A stretch of DNA of 64,000 nucleotides from Mercurialis annua (taxonomy: Eukaryota > Streptophyta > Magnoliopsida > Malpighiales > Euphorbiaceae), in assembly GCF_937616625.2 (NCBI RefSeq), contig NC_065570.1, positions 2,242,001 through 2,306,000 on the forward strand, in the 5' to 3' direction. Below are positions 12,835 to 24,215 of the stretch, in pieces. Below the pieces are notes generated by a model. It did no database searches, was not told the DNA's origin, and saw only the letters and a program-made list of their open reading frames with translations. A program made the translations under genes and the position numbers. The stretch's first letter is position 1; each line of letters begins with the position of its first letter.

Positions 12835-13062
12835 GGTTATTCCGGCGAAGCTTGCTGCAATTCCACCGACGGTCATAAAAAAGATCAAAAGCGCCGAGCC
12901 GAGAGATATGCCTTATGAAGAATTAGAAAGAGCAACAAATGGTTTTTCTGAGACTAATTTACTAAGCGAAGGCGGATTTGGCAAAATCTATCTTACACGA
13001 CGAAGTGGTCGCCGTGAAAATATTTAAAGATTAAAACTTTGAATTTGTGAACCAATAATGAA
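12835..13062 (+). pseudogene. Receptor-like kinase fragment (LRR-RLK kinase N-lobe), truncated and frameshifted
   Basis: One frame from about 12841 to 12990 reads a juxtamembrane-like stretch and then [19 protein letters not shown] and EGGFGKIYL. This corresponds to the start of the kinase domain of LRR receptor kinases of the FLS2/EFR-like class, including the glycine-rich loop. Immediately after, a different frame reads [13 protein letters not shown], which is the strand carrying the ATP-binding lysine, and then a stop. The frame change and the absence of the rest of the kinase show a broken gene copy. No upstream LRR or transmembrane region was found. Confidence 0.75.
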
Positions 13063-13679
13063 TCAATTTAAGTTAATGGGTGTTATTTGTTTGTTTCTAT
13101 TTTGCACCACACCATGGATCAAGAGAAGAATGAATAGATGAGCAGAGGAATGAGATAAGAGAGTAGGGTGAGTAGAGGGAAAAGAGAAGGAGAAATAGAA
13201 AGAAAGGTGACAGGTGTAGGGTAGGAACGATTCACGTAAAACATGTAAAATAATCCCATTTTCAGCACTTTAATGTAGTAAATAAATTAGCATAGGTGAA
13301 AGAATATAGAAGCCTTAGCATTTTTGTAAAATAAGCCCGCATTCAGCCTATGAGTGTAATTTTCTCAAGAGAAAATGTCACCATATACCTCAAAATCTGA
13401 AAAGTTTATGTTAATGACCCAACATAATTTTTTTAGCAAAAATCCCCCTTTTTTCATTTTCCATTTTCAGCTCTACCCCTTTCATTTATAAATTACTAAA
13501 TTATCCTTGTCCTATATTTGCTATTGTGAGTTTATACACCCAATTCCCTCTCCGGTAGAGAAGTACATAATCAATCATCTTCTTCAGGTGAGGAGTACAT
13601 AATTGCAGCCAAATTTAATTGTCTCACTGCAAATTTCTCAAATTCATTGTTTATTCCTGTCATCAATAAGGCGATCTTA
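13063..13679. other. No gene seen
   Basis: AT-rich with G/A-rich stretches (13130-13210). Nothing I can assign. Confidence 0.5.
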
Positions 13680-14515
13680 AGCGAGTTCATTAGAATGGTG
13701 TCGAGCCTCAATTTGGGAGTTTGTATGGATTTGACGAAAAATTTCTGGTTGGGTGTTAAATAGATTTAAAAGAGAGATGACATTTCCCAGGAATTGCAAG
13801 GAGAAATAAAGGATTGGAATTTTGGTTCTATTGGGATAGAGAACAAAATCGACGTCATGCTGAGAGAGTTTGGTGACATAACGAAAGTAGGAGGATAACG
13901 ATTTGATGAGCGAAGAAAATTGAAAATAGGAGATACGGTGAGCGGTTAAGGAGCAGAGCTTCTGAGTTGGTGAAGATAACTCTGATGAACAGCGCGTAGT
14001 CAGTTGCTGAAATAGGATTTTCTTCTAGAGGAAGATCAATGATGAGTCTTAAGCTATTGTAAATATTTGTTAAGCTGTTAAATCCATTATTTAGATCAAT
14101 GATTACAAGGTTAGTAAATTGGTCCCTTTTGTGTTCAAAAGTTGCAATTAATTGTTGTTGGAAACTGTAATAGTGTTGTTATGCTAGCAGGATCCGTTTT
14201 AATACAAACCGATTCCGAGATCGTTATAGCTAAAGGGGAGACAATGCTTTTAATTTTGAAGATAGCTAAGTATTGCAATTTCAGCAGGTCATTATCGAGA
14301 GTGACAACATCCAGCTTCTTTTTGCTATGTAGTTTAAAGAAGTTTATCTGACTGAGTTTGGAGACTTATTGCGTGAAATAGAAGTTGTGGCAGCTGAATT
14401 CAAGGAGATTAAATAGAGTGTCATCTCAAGGAAGGTCAATAATTTGGCTCACTCTATTGCGGCAAGAGCATCAAACTAGGTTCTAGATAAGGCTTAAAAG
14501 ACAATTTAAAGGCTG
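13680..14515 (+). pseudogene. LINE (non-LTR retrotransposon) relic with RNase H-like end
   Basis: Frame-broken remains. Around 14295-14470 one frame reads VIIESDNIQLLFAM, a stop, FGDLLREIEVVAAEFKEI, a stop, and SVISRKVNNLAHSIAARAS. This matches the C-terminal RNase H domain that plant LINE ORF2 proteins carry (ESD catalytic strand, then the 'PRK.N..AH..A' helix). Around 13725-13870, pieces such as NFWLGVK and EIKDWNFGSIGIENKID resemble the linker before LINE reverse transcriptase. The reverse transcriptase core is missing, so the copy is internally deleted. Assignment is by pattern memory of the family. Confidence 0.6.
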
Positions 14516-14562
14516 ATATTGTTTGAAGATAGTTTAGTTTTGGGGTTGTGTTTTGCTGTTTC

Positions 14563-15630
14563 AGTTGAATCTCTCTTTTAAGTGAAATGTATTTGACAGT
14601 ATATATAACCGAAAATCAACCTAATGTGAACCTGATGTGAACCTATATCAACTGAACTATCTTAATTCAATTTTTAATAAAATTTGTTTTGTTGCTCTTT
14701 ACAATCTTAACTGACATTTTATATTAAGAGAATTTTTGAGATTTAGTGTAATGCACAAATTGAATGCCTCTTTTAAGTAAAATGTATTTGACGATCTATA
14801 TAACCGAAAATCAACCTGATGTGAACCTATATCAATTGAACGGCCCTAATTCAATTTTTACTACTCTTTACAATCTTAAATGACATTTTATATAGAAATA
14901 GTTTTGAGATTTAGTGTAATCACAAATTAAATATTTATTTTAAGTGAAATATATTTGACAGACTATAAAACCGAATATCAACCTGATATGAACCGGATGT
15001 AAACCTATATCAACTGAACTACCTTAATTCAATTTTTAATAAAATTTGTCTTGCTGCTATTCTCAATCTTAAATCGCATTTTATATAAAGAAAATTTTGA
15101 GATTTAGTGTAATCACAAGTTGAATCTCTTTTAAGCGAAATATATTTTACCGCCTATAGAACCGAAAATTAACCTGATATAAACCGGATGTGAACCTATA
15201 TCAACTAATTACCTTAATTCAATTTTAAATAAAATTTTTCTTACTGCTCTGTATAATTTTAAATGACTTTACACAGAGAAAATTTTGAGATTTAGTATAA
15301 TATACAAACTGAATATTTCTTTTAAATGAAATGTATTTGACAGTCCATAAAACCAAAAATCAACCTGATGTGAACCTATATCAACTGAACTATCTTAATT
15401 TAATTTTTAAAATTTGTCTTACTATTTTTTACAATCTTAACTGATATTTTACATAGAGAGAATTTTGAGATTTGGCGTAATGTACAAATTGAATATCTCT
15501 TTTAAGTGAAATGTATTTGACAGTCTATAAAATCAAAAATCAACCTGATGTGAACCGGATATGAACTTGTATCAACTGAACTACCTTAATTCAATTTTTA
15601 ATAAAATGTTCTTGCTGCTTTTTACAATCT
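14563..15630. repeat. Tandem array, six diverged copies of a ~185-bp unit
   Basis: Each unit has TTTTAAGTGAAATGTATTTGAC, then ACCGAAAATCAACCTGATGT, then a variant of ATCAACTGAACTACCTTAAT, and GAGATTTAGTGTAAT. The marker ATTTGAC (or variant) occurs at 14591, 14785, 14953, 15144, 15335 and 15515, so periods are 194, 168, 191, 191 and 180 bp. Copies differ by substitutions and small indels; some have a second GTGAACC(G/T)GAT block. The array directly follows the LINE relic and ends at about 15630. Confidence 0.85.
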
Positions 15631-16429
15631 TCAGGGCTACTTCTTCGCAATCATTTTAATTTCAATTGTCTGTTTCACAAATTGGATAATTTATCCTTAT
15701 CAATATAAATTAAAATATACTATTTAATAATTGTAAACTTGAAATCAATACAAAATAATCTGAATTTCAACAACATTGCTGCAACCAATTGCTACTAGTC
15801 TTTTTCTTATGATCTCAACACCAATTTGTTCAATAATACAATGCACCATTTAGGTGTACATGGAACAAACAAAGATTCACAAGCTTTCTTCTTGTTATGT
15901 ACATAAGCAGCAAATTTTTTCCTAAGAATAACAGCAACACCAATTTCATCCTTCATCCAACTAAGACATTAATCAACTTCATGTCTTCTACAAAATAATA
16001 ATCAACTTCTGTACTACTCAAACACACACCCAAAAAGAAAAGTCAAATCATCTTCTCTACTACTAAAACCAAGTCTACAACAGCCAACTCCGAAAATAGC
16101 CATTGAAACATCCAATTCCATCTTCGGCCATCATCTATCTGATAGAATTAAACTAAAAAATAAAGGTAAATTCTTTGAAACAACTATTTCAACTCTTCAA
16201 TTAGGTGGTCTAGACTCTTTATTAGCCATACTCTCCAAATAGGCCACTTCAGACCCTATAACGACTGTCATCCAAAAACCTTTTCCGTCCTCCTTTCTTT
16301 TTTTCGTTGGTCGCCTTCCTTCTACCACTACCGGGTTACTATTGTTGCTCCTCCAAACAAGAATTTAGATAGCTGACATCCAAAAAAAGGAATTTTTTTT
16401 TGAACTTTGATTACAGAGATTATCAAATC
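15631..16429. other. No intact gene seen
   Basis: AT/C-rich sequence between the tandem array and the expansin relic. It may include degraded remains of the same insertion. No frame supports a product. Confidence 0.4.
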
Positions 16430-16760
16430 TTAATGAGTTTAAATAATAACAATTACAAAAGCCCCCAGAATACACCACCTTAAATTATCAACGCATCTCA
16501 ATTCAAAACAAACCCCACACATCTGTCCTCTTTAGAACGATGCTTCGCTGAGTCCTACTGTCGCCATTCCGTAACCCGCATTATTTAAGCCGCCGTAGCC
16601 GCATGCTCCGCCGATGGCGTCTCGTGGGTCAGATGGTGCATAGTGGACAAATCGCCATTGAGAGAGTGATGATGACGGTAGTGGTGGTTATTCGGTTGTT
16701 GTGGAGGAGTGTGAGGTGGCCGGTGAAGTAAGCGTTGGTAGAAGGAAGAATGGAGACTCT
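16430..16760 (-). pseudogene. EXPA13-like alpha-expansin fragment with in-frame stops
   Basis: Reading the minus strand from about 16690 down to 16440 gives SLSQWRFVHYAPSDPRD, then AIGGACGYGGLNNAGYG, then MATVGLSEASF, a stop, and RGQMCGVCFELRCVDNLRWC. These are the GGACGYG core and following Cys motifs of the expansin N-terminal (double-psi barrel) domain. The DPRD...MATVGLS wording is of the EXPA13 type as I recall it. Expansins loosen cell walls; this copy cannot: it has an in-frame TAA after the ASF, another stop upstream, and lacks the C-terminal binding domain. No promoter or signal peptide is recognisable. Confidence 0.75.
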
Positions 16761-17439
16761 GTGTAATTTTGTGATGAAAAGGGCAAATGTGTCCTATTAG
16801 TTTTATTTATTAGTTTATTTGGATTATGAGGGATTTGTAGAAAGTTTTCCATTTTTTTGGGAGATTACTGTCAAAACGAAAATTGTGAGGTAAAAACATA
16901 ACACCATAGCACTTTTGAGGGATTTGTGTAAAAAACCCATGCTTTAATATCATGGCCAAGTCACTCAAAAACCCTCAACTTTAGACTTTTTTTTCAATTT
17001 CACCCAACGTTAAAAAATTGTCAATTTTACCCACTTTTAAATTTTTCAATAAATATAAAAAAATTAATTTTTAAAATAAAAAAATCGATAAACTCATCCC
17101 GGCATCAAAACACCTCCAATAATCCGCAACCATCGAACTCCAAAATCGCACCGCCGGAAACCAAAACCGATTCGAAATCAGTTCGTCTTTCCCATGCAAA
17201 AGAAGAACCAAGAAGAACCAGATCTAGACTGCTCATCCTCAATTCATGGAGGACGACGAGCTGCTCGTCCTCCATGGAAACACTCATGTGCACAATATGA
17301 AAGAGCATTACAATTGCTACAGTACAATCATTTCCTTTATAAAATAAAATCAACAGTCATTGGCTCATTAGCTATACACAAATACCCTGTCAGTACTATC
17401 CTAAAATTACAATTGTTAAGAGAATACCTACTATATTTT
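16761..17439. other. Intergenic, repeat-like flank downstream of TAF1B
   Basis: AT-rich to 17095, then a more GC-rich 250-bp block (17095-17345) with a weak minus-strand frame that I do not recognise and do not call as a gene. The block contains the hairpin at 17245-17276. Confidence 0.4.
17245..17276. repeat. 12-bp perfect inverted repeat (hairpin)
   Basis: CATGGAGGACGA at 17245-17256 is matched by its exact complement at 17265-17276 with an 8-bp spacer. It is conspicuously GC-rich for this region. Function unknown. Confidence 0.7.
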
Positions 17440-20400
17440 TCAAAGGGACATTCCGTCTAACGTACAACAAATTTCGTCTGGGTCTAGCGGATCTCTGCAA
17501 AATTCACAAGTAGTCGTAGGAGGTCTCAAATGCAAGCAGTGATCGATTCTTCTTTCCAGCCAAGCTAGTCTCCTCTCCAATCTCAACACACCGGTATGCA
17601 TAATCCGAATATCAACCTGAGCTACCCGAGCACAGGCGCGAAGCAAGATATAGTAATCTGCATGAGCTGCGTAAGTCAAGGCACCACCATCTCTCTTCCG
17701 TACATAATGTAGGTAATCATCTACCTTCAAGTTCACCCTTGGTGGAATGTAACAGAACTTATTCTCCTCCATGTCTAATTTCAACCGTCCAATGGCTTTA
17801 TCTTTAAGCGTTTTTAACGGTGACTTTCTCAAAAAATCTTCACTGTCAACACTCTGTTGGATATCAGCAGATGCTCTCTCATCACATTCTTCTTCGATAT
17901 TCTTTCTTTCTGACACATTTATGACACTCTCAACGTCGTATCTCAATCTCTTTTGATTAAAAAGGCTAATGCTATTTCGTTTTCCAGGCTTTTCTGAATC
18001 CTGATTTCAAAATAAAATAAAAATACATATCATATTGATACTTAACAATAACTCTGCACAAAGAAATGTAACATTTGCATCCATCACCTACACAAAAAGT
18101 CTCCAGCAAATAAAGAACCGGTTAGGCTAGACTTAGATAATCCAAATTGTTATGTTTAATCTTCTCCACACGGACCACACCCCTTATATTCCTAGAAAGC
18201 TATAATAAATTTCAAACGTTCTGTTCAAAAAAATCGATAAGAGCTAATTACATTAGATAACAGACATTCAATTTCTAGAATTACTATTCTTAGAGAAATT
18301 AACACTACCTTGGAATCCTGATAGAAATCCCACAACTTTTCTATTAACTCTTCTTCCTCATGTCCGTCCATACGAGATTGTCCTGCTCCAGCAAATACAA
18401 CATCCTTACAGTACTGGAGATATGATGGTAAGTCCTTCGTAAATTCTGCAAAAGTATAAATAAAATAGACATAAATAGGAGAAATGAGGGGGCAGAGCAC
18501 AAAACATTTTATGGTGTATGAGATTTTAATTTTTAAACAAGTCATTCAATCTTAATTAGTTACCATAGGTGTCTTCTTTAACACTATATTTTGCCACCAG
18601 GTGGTGCAACAACTCTGCAGAATCCGACTCGGTCATCTGTACATTTGAAGGTTTATTTGAGAGTTTTTCCCCTGAAACATCCACATTATCAAGAGGAGAA
18701 ACAGTTTCGACATCATCCCTCATCTCAGAACCAAACATTAATTCTAATCCACCTGCAGAATAAGATTCAGAAGGAGAGCAATCGTGACAAGACAGATTCC
18801 TTTCCCATACCCCAAAACCATGAAGATTATAGAGAATTCTTATAGCTACAATCAATATCGACATTACACAGATACGTGTAGGAAGCCTCGACACATTTGT
18901 CGATAGCCATAAATCTGGTGGCATTGACCACTCATATATGCGGCACGCATGTGGAAGAATTTTTTCCTCCTGGAGAACAAGCACCTTGAGATAACGAGAC
19001 GCAATTCCATAAAAGTTCACTGGAGGCAAATGCAAGCCGATGGACTCGGCTATTGCAGCAGCCATCGGCTCCAGCTTCTGAACAGGGACTGTTTTAGAAG
19101 GCCTAAACATGAGACTTGAACTGATAGGACAAGCAGGAGAAGAACGCTCAAAACGCTTTTCAATTTCAACATGAGCAGCTAAGTATGGAAGCTTCCCTTC
19201 AAGGGACCACTTTACAATGTCTTTTGATAGGATTGCTTCCCTAGCAATATGACAAGCCAAAAATGAAATAGCCAGAGAAGAAGATAACGGAACTGCCTTC
19301 CTCAAATACTTAAACCATATCATCACTGAGCGCTCACCATTTGCATTTCGAGGTTCATCTCTATGTCTCAAAGGAGGCTTGTCGTCTACTAGTTCATCTG
19401 AAATACATGAAATTGTATACGATTTGATCTTCGCCATTAAAAAATGGACCAAAAACATTAAAATCACAGAACAAGAAGTTTAATTATAAATAGTTGAAGA
19501 TCTCCATCATCATATCAAGAATTTTTTTGTGATCAAAATTTCCATTAGTAGTGGGAGCAACAATGACGCCGTCAACACCGTATATCACATTTACCTAACA
19601 TATAGTTTCCTGATCCTAAAACATCAACATTAACGAAACTAGAATATGAACCAGCTTCTTTCCGTTTAGCAATTAACACAGCATGAATATTAACAAATTT
19701 AACAACTCTAAGACAATTCAATACTATAAACCAAAATCCAAAGATTAGTTCTTTATTACCTCAACTCCGAAACTCAAAACCTAAGTAGTACAGACACTTC
19801 TTTCAATTAACATGTCCCGTTTCAGAAACATTTCAGACTCTTGACGTTTTGGACACGAAACTTCATTTTTTCACATAGAAAACCTTAAAATAACACCATT
19901 TCGCCGTGTCGGCGTCCGTGCTACCTAGCTCATAACTACATGTGAATAACAACAATAAAGTCACTAACTTTGCAATTAACTTCATCCAAACTTAAAAAGG
20001 GTGGTTATTACAGTTACCTGGTATTTGATTCTCAGAATCAATGACAACTTCATCAGCCCAATTATCCTTAAAAATACCAGTTCCAGACAAAAACCTTAAC
20101 CAAATAACACCACTAATCCCACAAATTAACGGACTAACATTAAATTTCTCAACCAAAGCTTCACATTGTAGCTGAATTAACCACTGCATACCCATCACAT
20201 ATCTAAACCTAACCTCATTATAATAATCCTCATAGCTCAAGAAAATTCTATTCATACCCGACCCACCAAAGTCACCCGGCTCCATGGGTCCTAACCCGTA
20301 TTCATAATCAAATTGCTCCTCTTTTTTGACCCGACCGAGAGTATAATTATTTTCTTGTTCTTGGTCCGGGTCTTGGGTGTAGCGGAGCCAGGCTTGAGTG

Positions 20401-20639
20401 GAGGGTTGGTGGGTTTGGGTTTGGGTGAGTTGAGAGTGGCGAGTATAGCGGGCATTGTAAAGGGCGCCGGCGCCGCCTTTGTCGATGAAGTCTTCGTCGG
20501 CGACGCCGGTTAAGAGGAGGTCATCGGCTTGTGCGCCGCAGTCTTGGCAGTAATAGAAACCGTCGGATTCTTCTAAGCCTACGTGGCCGCATCTCTTGCA
20601 TGCCCATCTCTTTGTGTCGGATTCATCTCCGTTTTCCAT
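17440..20639 (-). CDS. TAF1B: TAF1B/RRN7-like RNA polymerase I initiation factor subunit (MEE12-like)
   Basis: Four minus-strand exons: 20018-20639, 18564-19397, 18309-18445, 17440-18000; 717 aa with frame kept at every junction. Rrn7/TAF1B is the TFIIB-related member of the Pol I selectivity/core factor at rDNA promoters, acting in the nucleolus. The start shows the expected TFIIB-type zinc ribbon: WACKRCGHVG then YYCQDCG (C14, C17, C31, C34). It is followed by an acidic, Gln/Thr-rich linker and the long helical cyclin-like region (EDYYNEVRFRYVMGMQWL and onward). The C-terminus has a late Cys cluster (CEFC, CC). I chose the ATG at 20639 because it lies just before the zinc ribbon in good context; two in-frame ATGs upstream (20723, 20672) would add 28 or 11 residues. 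In Arabidopsis the homologue is MEE12, needed in the female gametophyte/embryo (from memory). Confidence 0.88.
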
Positions 20640-20842
20640 TTGGGATTTTGGCGGAAGAAACTGAAGCTGCATAGAGCTCAGGCAAGAAGTATTTAATGGG
20701 CTTTTCTGATTATGTAGGCCCATTGGGGCTCTATTTTTTATCCTTAAACCCTAAACGAAAAGAGAACATAAACCCTTATCCCAACCCTCATTCTAAATAT
20801 TGCATATTACTTGATGTCAAATTGGATAAATTGTCCTTTCTA

Positions 20843-21212
20843 GGATTAATACCAATAAACTATCATATATTTGTGAATTTCGTCAGTTATAACCAAACTT
20901 TTTTAAAATTTGCTAGTTTAATCTAATTTGAAATATTTAAAATCTTTTCTAGCCGAATTAAACTAAAAAATTTGTCATTATTGAATGGGTTAAACTAGTT
21001 GGAATGATATGAAATATTTGAAACATTTTCCAGCGTGATCAATCAAAACGACTAGTTTAGCACATTCACGAATGACAAATTTTTCAGTTTGATTCACAAA
21101 TGGCTAGAAAAGATTTCAAATATCCCAAAAATGAGATAAATTGGTCGATTTCAAAAGTTTTGGTTATAACTGAAAAAATCCGCCAATATTTGGTATTTAA
21201 TTGGAATTACCC
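20843..21212. mobile_element. MITE-like inverted repeat near the TAF1B promoter
   Basis: A ~370-bp foldback. The left arm has TCAGTTATAACCAAACTTTT and AAATCTTTTCTAGCC...AAAATTTGTCATT; the right arm repeats these in inverse order (for example AATGACAAATTTTTCAG, GGCTAGAAAAGATTT, AAAAGTTTTGGTTATAACTGA). The ends are similar but no clear TSD was found, so the class is open. Confidence 0.6.
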
Positions 21213-21904
21213 ATTTTTTAACATATTTATATTCCAATATTATTGTTTTAAAAAATAGATTTTTCATCTGCTATTCCTCTTTCTCATTAAAAAATGTTTC
21301 TATTTTTTAAATATTTATAATCTAGCTCGTGATTTGTATAAGATCAATTAAGTTAAATTTATTTTAATTTTGTGATGTTTAAAGTTGTGATTTATTATAA
21401 CAGATTAATCATCTCGAGTTTTTAAATTCTATACCTTTAATTTAAACAAAACACATTTCTGTTCTCAGAAGACAAACTCAACAGTGGCTGTGATGGTGGA
21501 GGGCTTGCGTCGGAAGTGGGCTTACAGTGGCGACGGCGGCAGGTTTGAATTTTTTTTTAGGGTTAACTTCTATTTTTGACAGTAAACTAAAACAACAAAA
21601 GGATTTGAATTAGAATTGAAAAAATTAGATTATGAAAGAATAAGAAGAGTAATTAATTGGTAGTTATACAAAATAAAAGCATAAAGTTAAAAAAAATTGT
21701 ATTTTTCAAAAAGTAAATATGGGACAATGATCATGAAATTAAGTTACTAAAAAATAGTAGTTTGTATAAATAAATTTTGTAAATATTGCATATTACTTGC
21801 AGTCAACCGTCATATTCCCTCCGTTTTTTTAGTTGTTGATTTAGCCAAAATTGCACATATTAAGATAGTAGGATTTTTGTCTTAAATAATAGGAGTAAAT
21901 ACTA

Positions 21905-22191
21905 CTCCCTCCGGTCCATAATATTTGTCGCATTGGGCTTTAGCACAAGAATTAAGAAAATAATTAATACTATATCTTAATTTGAAAACACTTTTACTAA
22001 GTTAACCCTACATTGAAATTTGTTTACATTTATGACTACTGTTTTTATTTGTTTATTGTATTATTTCAATAAATTAATGGGGGGCAAACATGGAAAAATA
22101 ACAATTAATGCTCTCTCGATATTATAACATGACAAATATTATGGACCAACACAATTTTTCAAATGCGACAAATATTATGGACCGGAGGGAG
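21905..22191. mobile_element. Stowaway MITE inserted in the older Stowaway
   Basis: 287 bp, flanked by TA at 21903-21904 and 22192-22193. TIRs are about 33 bp and nearly perfect: CTCCCTCCGGTCCATAATAT at the left and its complement ATATTATGGACCGGAGGGAG (with one offset) at the right. Just inside the right end a second partial copy of the TIR (ACAAATATTATGGACC at ~22131) suggests a local duplication. Confidence 0.9.
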
Positions 22192-22216
22192 TAATATAAC
22201 TCTACTATATAATAAA

Positions 22217-24215
22217 GGCTTAATCACCAAAAAATGCCAAACCTATACGTTTTGTGTCAATTATAGCCAAACCTTTAAAAATCACCAGATTTAGCCAAAC
22301 CTTATATATTCTGTTTCTTTTTTAGCCATTTTTGAATCGAACCGGTTTTTGTGACACCGTGTCGTCCACGTCACCGCCAACTAAGCAATTGGCTGACATG
22401 GCAGCTGAAATATATAAATAAGGTTTGGCTATAATTGACACAAAATGCATAGGTTTGGCTATAACTGACACAAAATATATAGGTTTGGTATTTTTTGGTG
22501 AATAAAACTAATTTTAAAATTAAATAATTAAATGATTAATTATATTATAATAAAATTCATATATATTTAAAAAATAATATTTTTATTTAACGCTAATTAA
22601 AATTAATTTATTTTTTTACTAAATTTAAATAATTCTAATAATTTTTTTTTACATATTTGATGGATATATAATTAGTTTAAATTCTATTAAAAACAAAAAA
22701 TGTCATATTCATCTTAAAATTTATTTTTTTAAAATTTCAGTCGTCGGTTCTTTGACACCGCCGCCGTTTGAGACCCAATTGTTCATCTTCCGACGAACAA
22801 TCTGAGAGTAATATACACAACAAACATACGACAGTGTTCATAATTCAACTAAACACTCATAAACATAAAAATAATCACTAAATAGACTGCTTATTTAAAG
22901 GACGGGTGTAATTATTTTCTCATTTTTTTTCTTTAAAAAGTAGAACTCATTGTGGTTAGGGGTGTGCAAAAACCGAACCAAACCGAACCGTTTCACCGAA
23001 CCGAACCGAAATTGCAATTGCGGTTCGGTTTTTTAGTAACTATGGTTTGGTTCGGTTTGTAATTAGGTAAAAGTTTGGTGTTCGGTTTTCGGTTCGGTTT
23101 GAGCATTTTAAAAACCGAAAAAACTGAAAAACCGAACAATTAAATAAAAAATAAAAAAGATATATAAATTTATATAAATTTATATTTTTTTGGTTTAATA
23201 TTTTAATTATAGTTGATATATAAGTTAATAAACTTCATACAACATATAATTATGCTAATAACTATATAAAAATATTTATTAGACACTTATTATTTAATAT
23301 TAGAATTTATTTTATGATAAAAAAATTAAAAAATGGAGAAAGTAAAAAATTTCGTTTTTTCACCGAACCGAACCAAACCGAACTTTTCGGTTCGGTTTGG
23401 TGTAAGCCAAAATTAAAATTCGGCCCGGTTCGGTTTGGGATTTTTACCAAACTTCGGTGTTCGGTTTGTTCGGTTCGGTGACCGAACCGACCGAACTAAC
23501 CGAACGCACAGCCCTAATTGTGGTGTAATCAATATATATTATGATGTTTATAAGCATAAACGCATATGTCATTTTACTCGGCATAGCCAAAAACTTACCT
23601 TAATTTACACATAATTATTTTATTTATTATCTAAACCCAGTCATAATAAGATCTCAACAACATTAAAAATAATCAAGTTCAAAATCATCATGAACATTAA
23701 ACCCTTTCACCAAATTTAATTCAACATTAATTTCTAAGTAATACATTAATTTATTTTTTAATTACATATTCATTAAAATATATAATAATATAAATTTATT
23801 AGATTTAATTAGGTTTAATAAAAAAATTAATTTTAATTTTAATTAGTAGTAAATAGGAAATATTAATTATTTTTAAATATATATAAATTTCATAAATGAT
23901 ATAATTAATTTACTAATTATTAAATTTAAAAATTGGCTTGAATTTAAAATTAGGTTTATTCACCCAAAAAATACCAAACCTATTTTTTGTGTGTCAGTTA
24001 TAGCCAAACCTTATTTAAATATTTCAGTTGACATGCCAGCCAATTGCTTAGTTGGCGGTGACGTGGACGACACAGTGTCAAAAAACCCGGTTAGATTCAA
24101 AAATGGCTAAAAAAGAAACAGAACATATAAGATTTGGCTAAATCTGGTGATTTTTAAAGGTTTGGCTATAATTGACACAAAACGTATAGGTTTGGCATTT
24201 TTTGGTGATTAAGCC
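22217..24215. mobile_element. Non-autonomous Mutator-like element with long, internally palindromic TIRs
   Basis: 1999 bp bounded by a perfect 9-bp TSD TATAATAAA (22208-22216 and 24216-24224), the hallmark of Mutator-like elements. The outer ~83 bp of the two TIRs look identical (starting GGCTTAATCACCAAAAAATG) and similarity continues for several hundred bp. Each terminal arm (22217-~22506 and ~23953-24215) is itself a foldback: the outer start is echoed, inverted, at its inner edge (GGTATTTTTTGGTGAATAAA). So each arm looks like a small MITE, and the two flank an AT-rich core. No transposase coding is seen. A hAT MITE (22957-23516) sits inside. Confidence 0.9.
22957..23516. mobile_element. 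hAT MITE, TAGGGGTG family, inside the Mutator-like element
   Basis: 560 bp with perfect 8-bp TSD ATTGTGGT (22949-22956 and 23517-23524). The left end starts TAGGGGTGTGCAAAAACCGA; the right end finishes GAACGCACAGCCCTA. Long terminal parts are CGGTTCGG/CCGAACCG repeats that can fold back on each other. The core is AT-rich and non-coding. Confidence 0.9.

Noticed and set aside
13370..16930. One large transposon carrying the LINE relic, tandem array and expansin piece
   Set aside because: The edges have loosely similar T/A-rich words, but I could not find matching inverted ends or a TSD.
17105..17353. 82-aa minus-strand frame downstream of TAF1B
   Set aside because: No family match and it includes the 12-bp hairpin; repeat-like flank more likely.
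22980..23510. Regular CCGAACCG repeats considered as a CRISPR-like or regulatory array
   Set aside because: No constant repeat/spacer pattern; they are the subterminal repeats of a hAT MITE with clear TIRs and TSD, in a plant genome.
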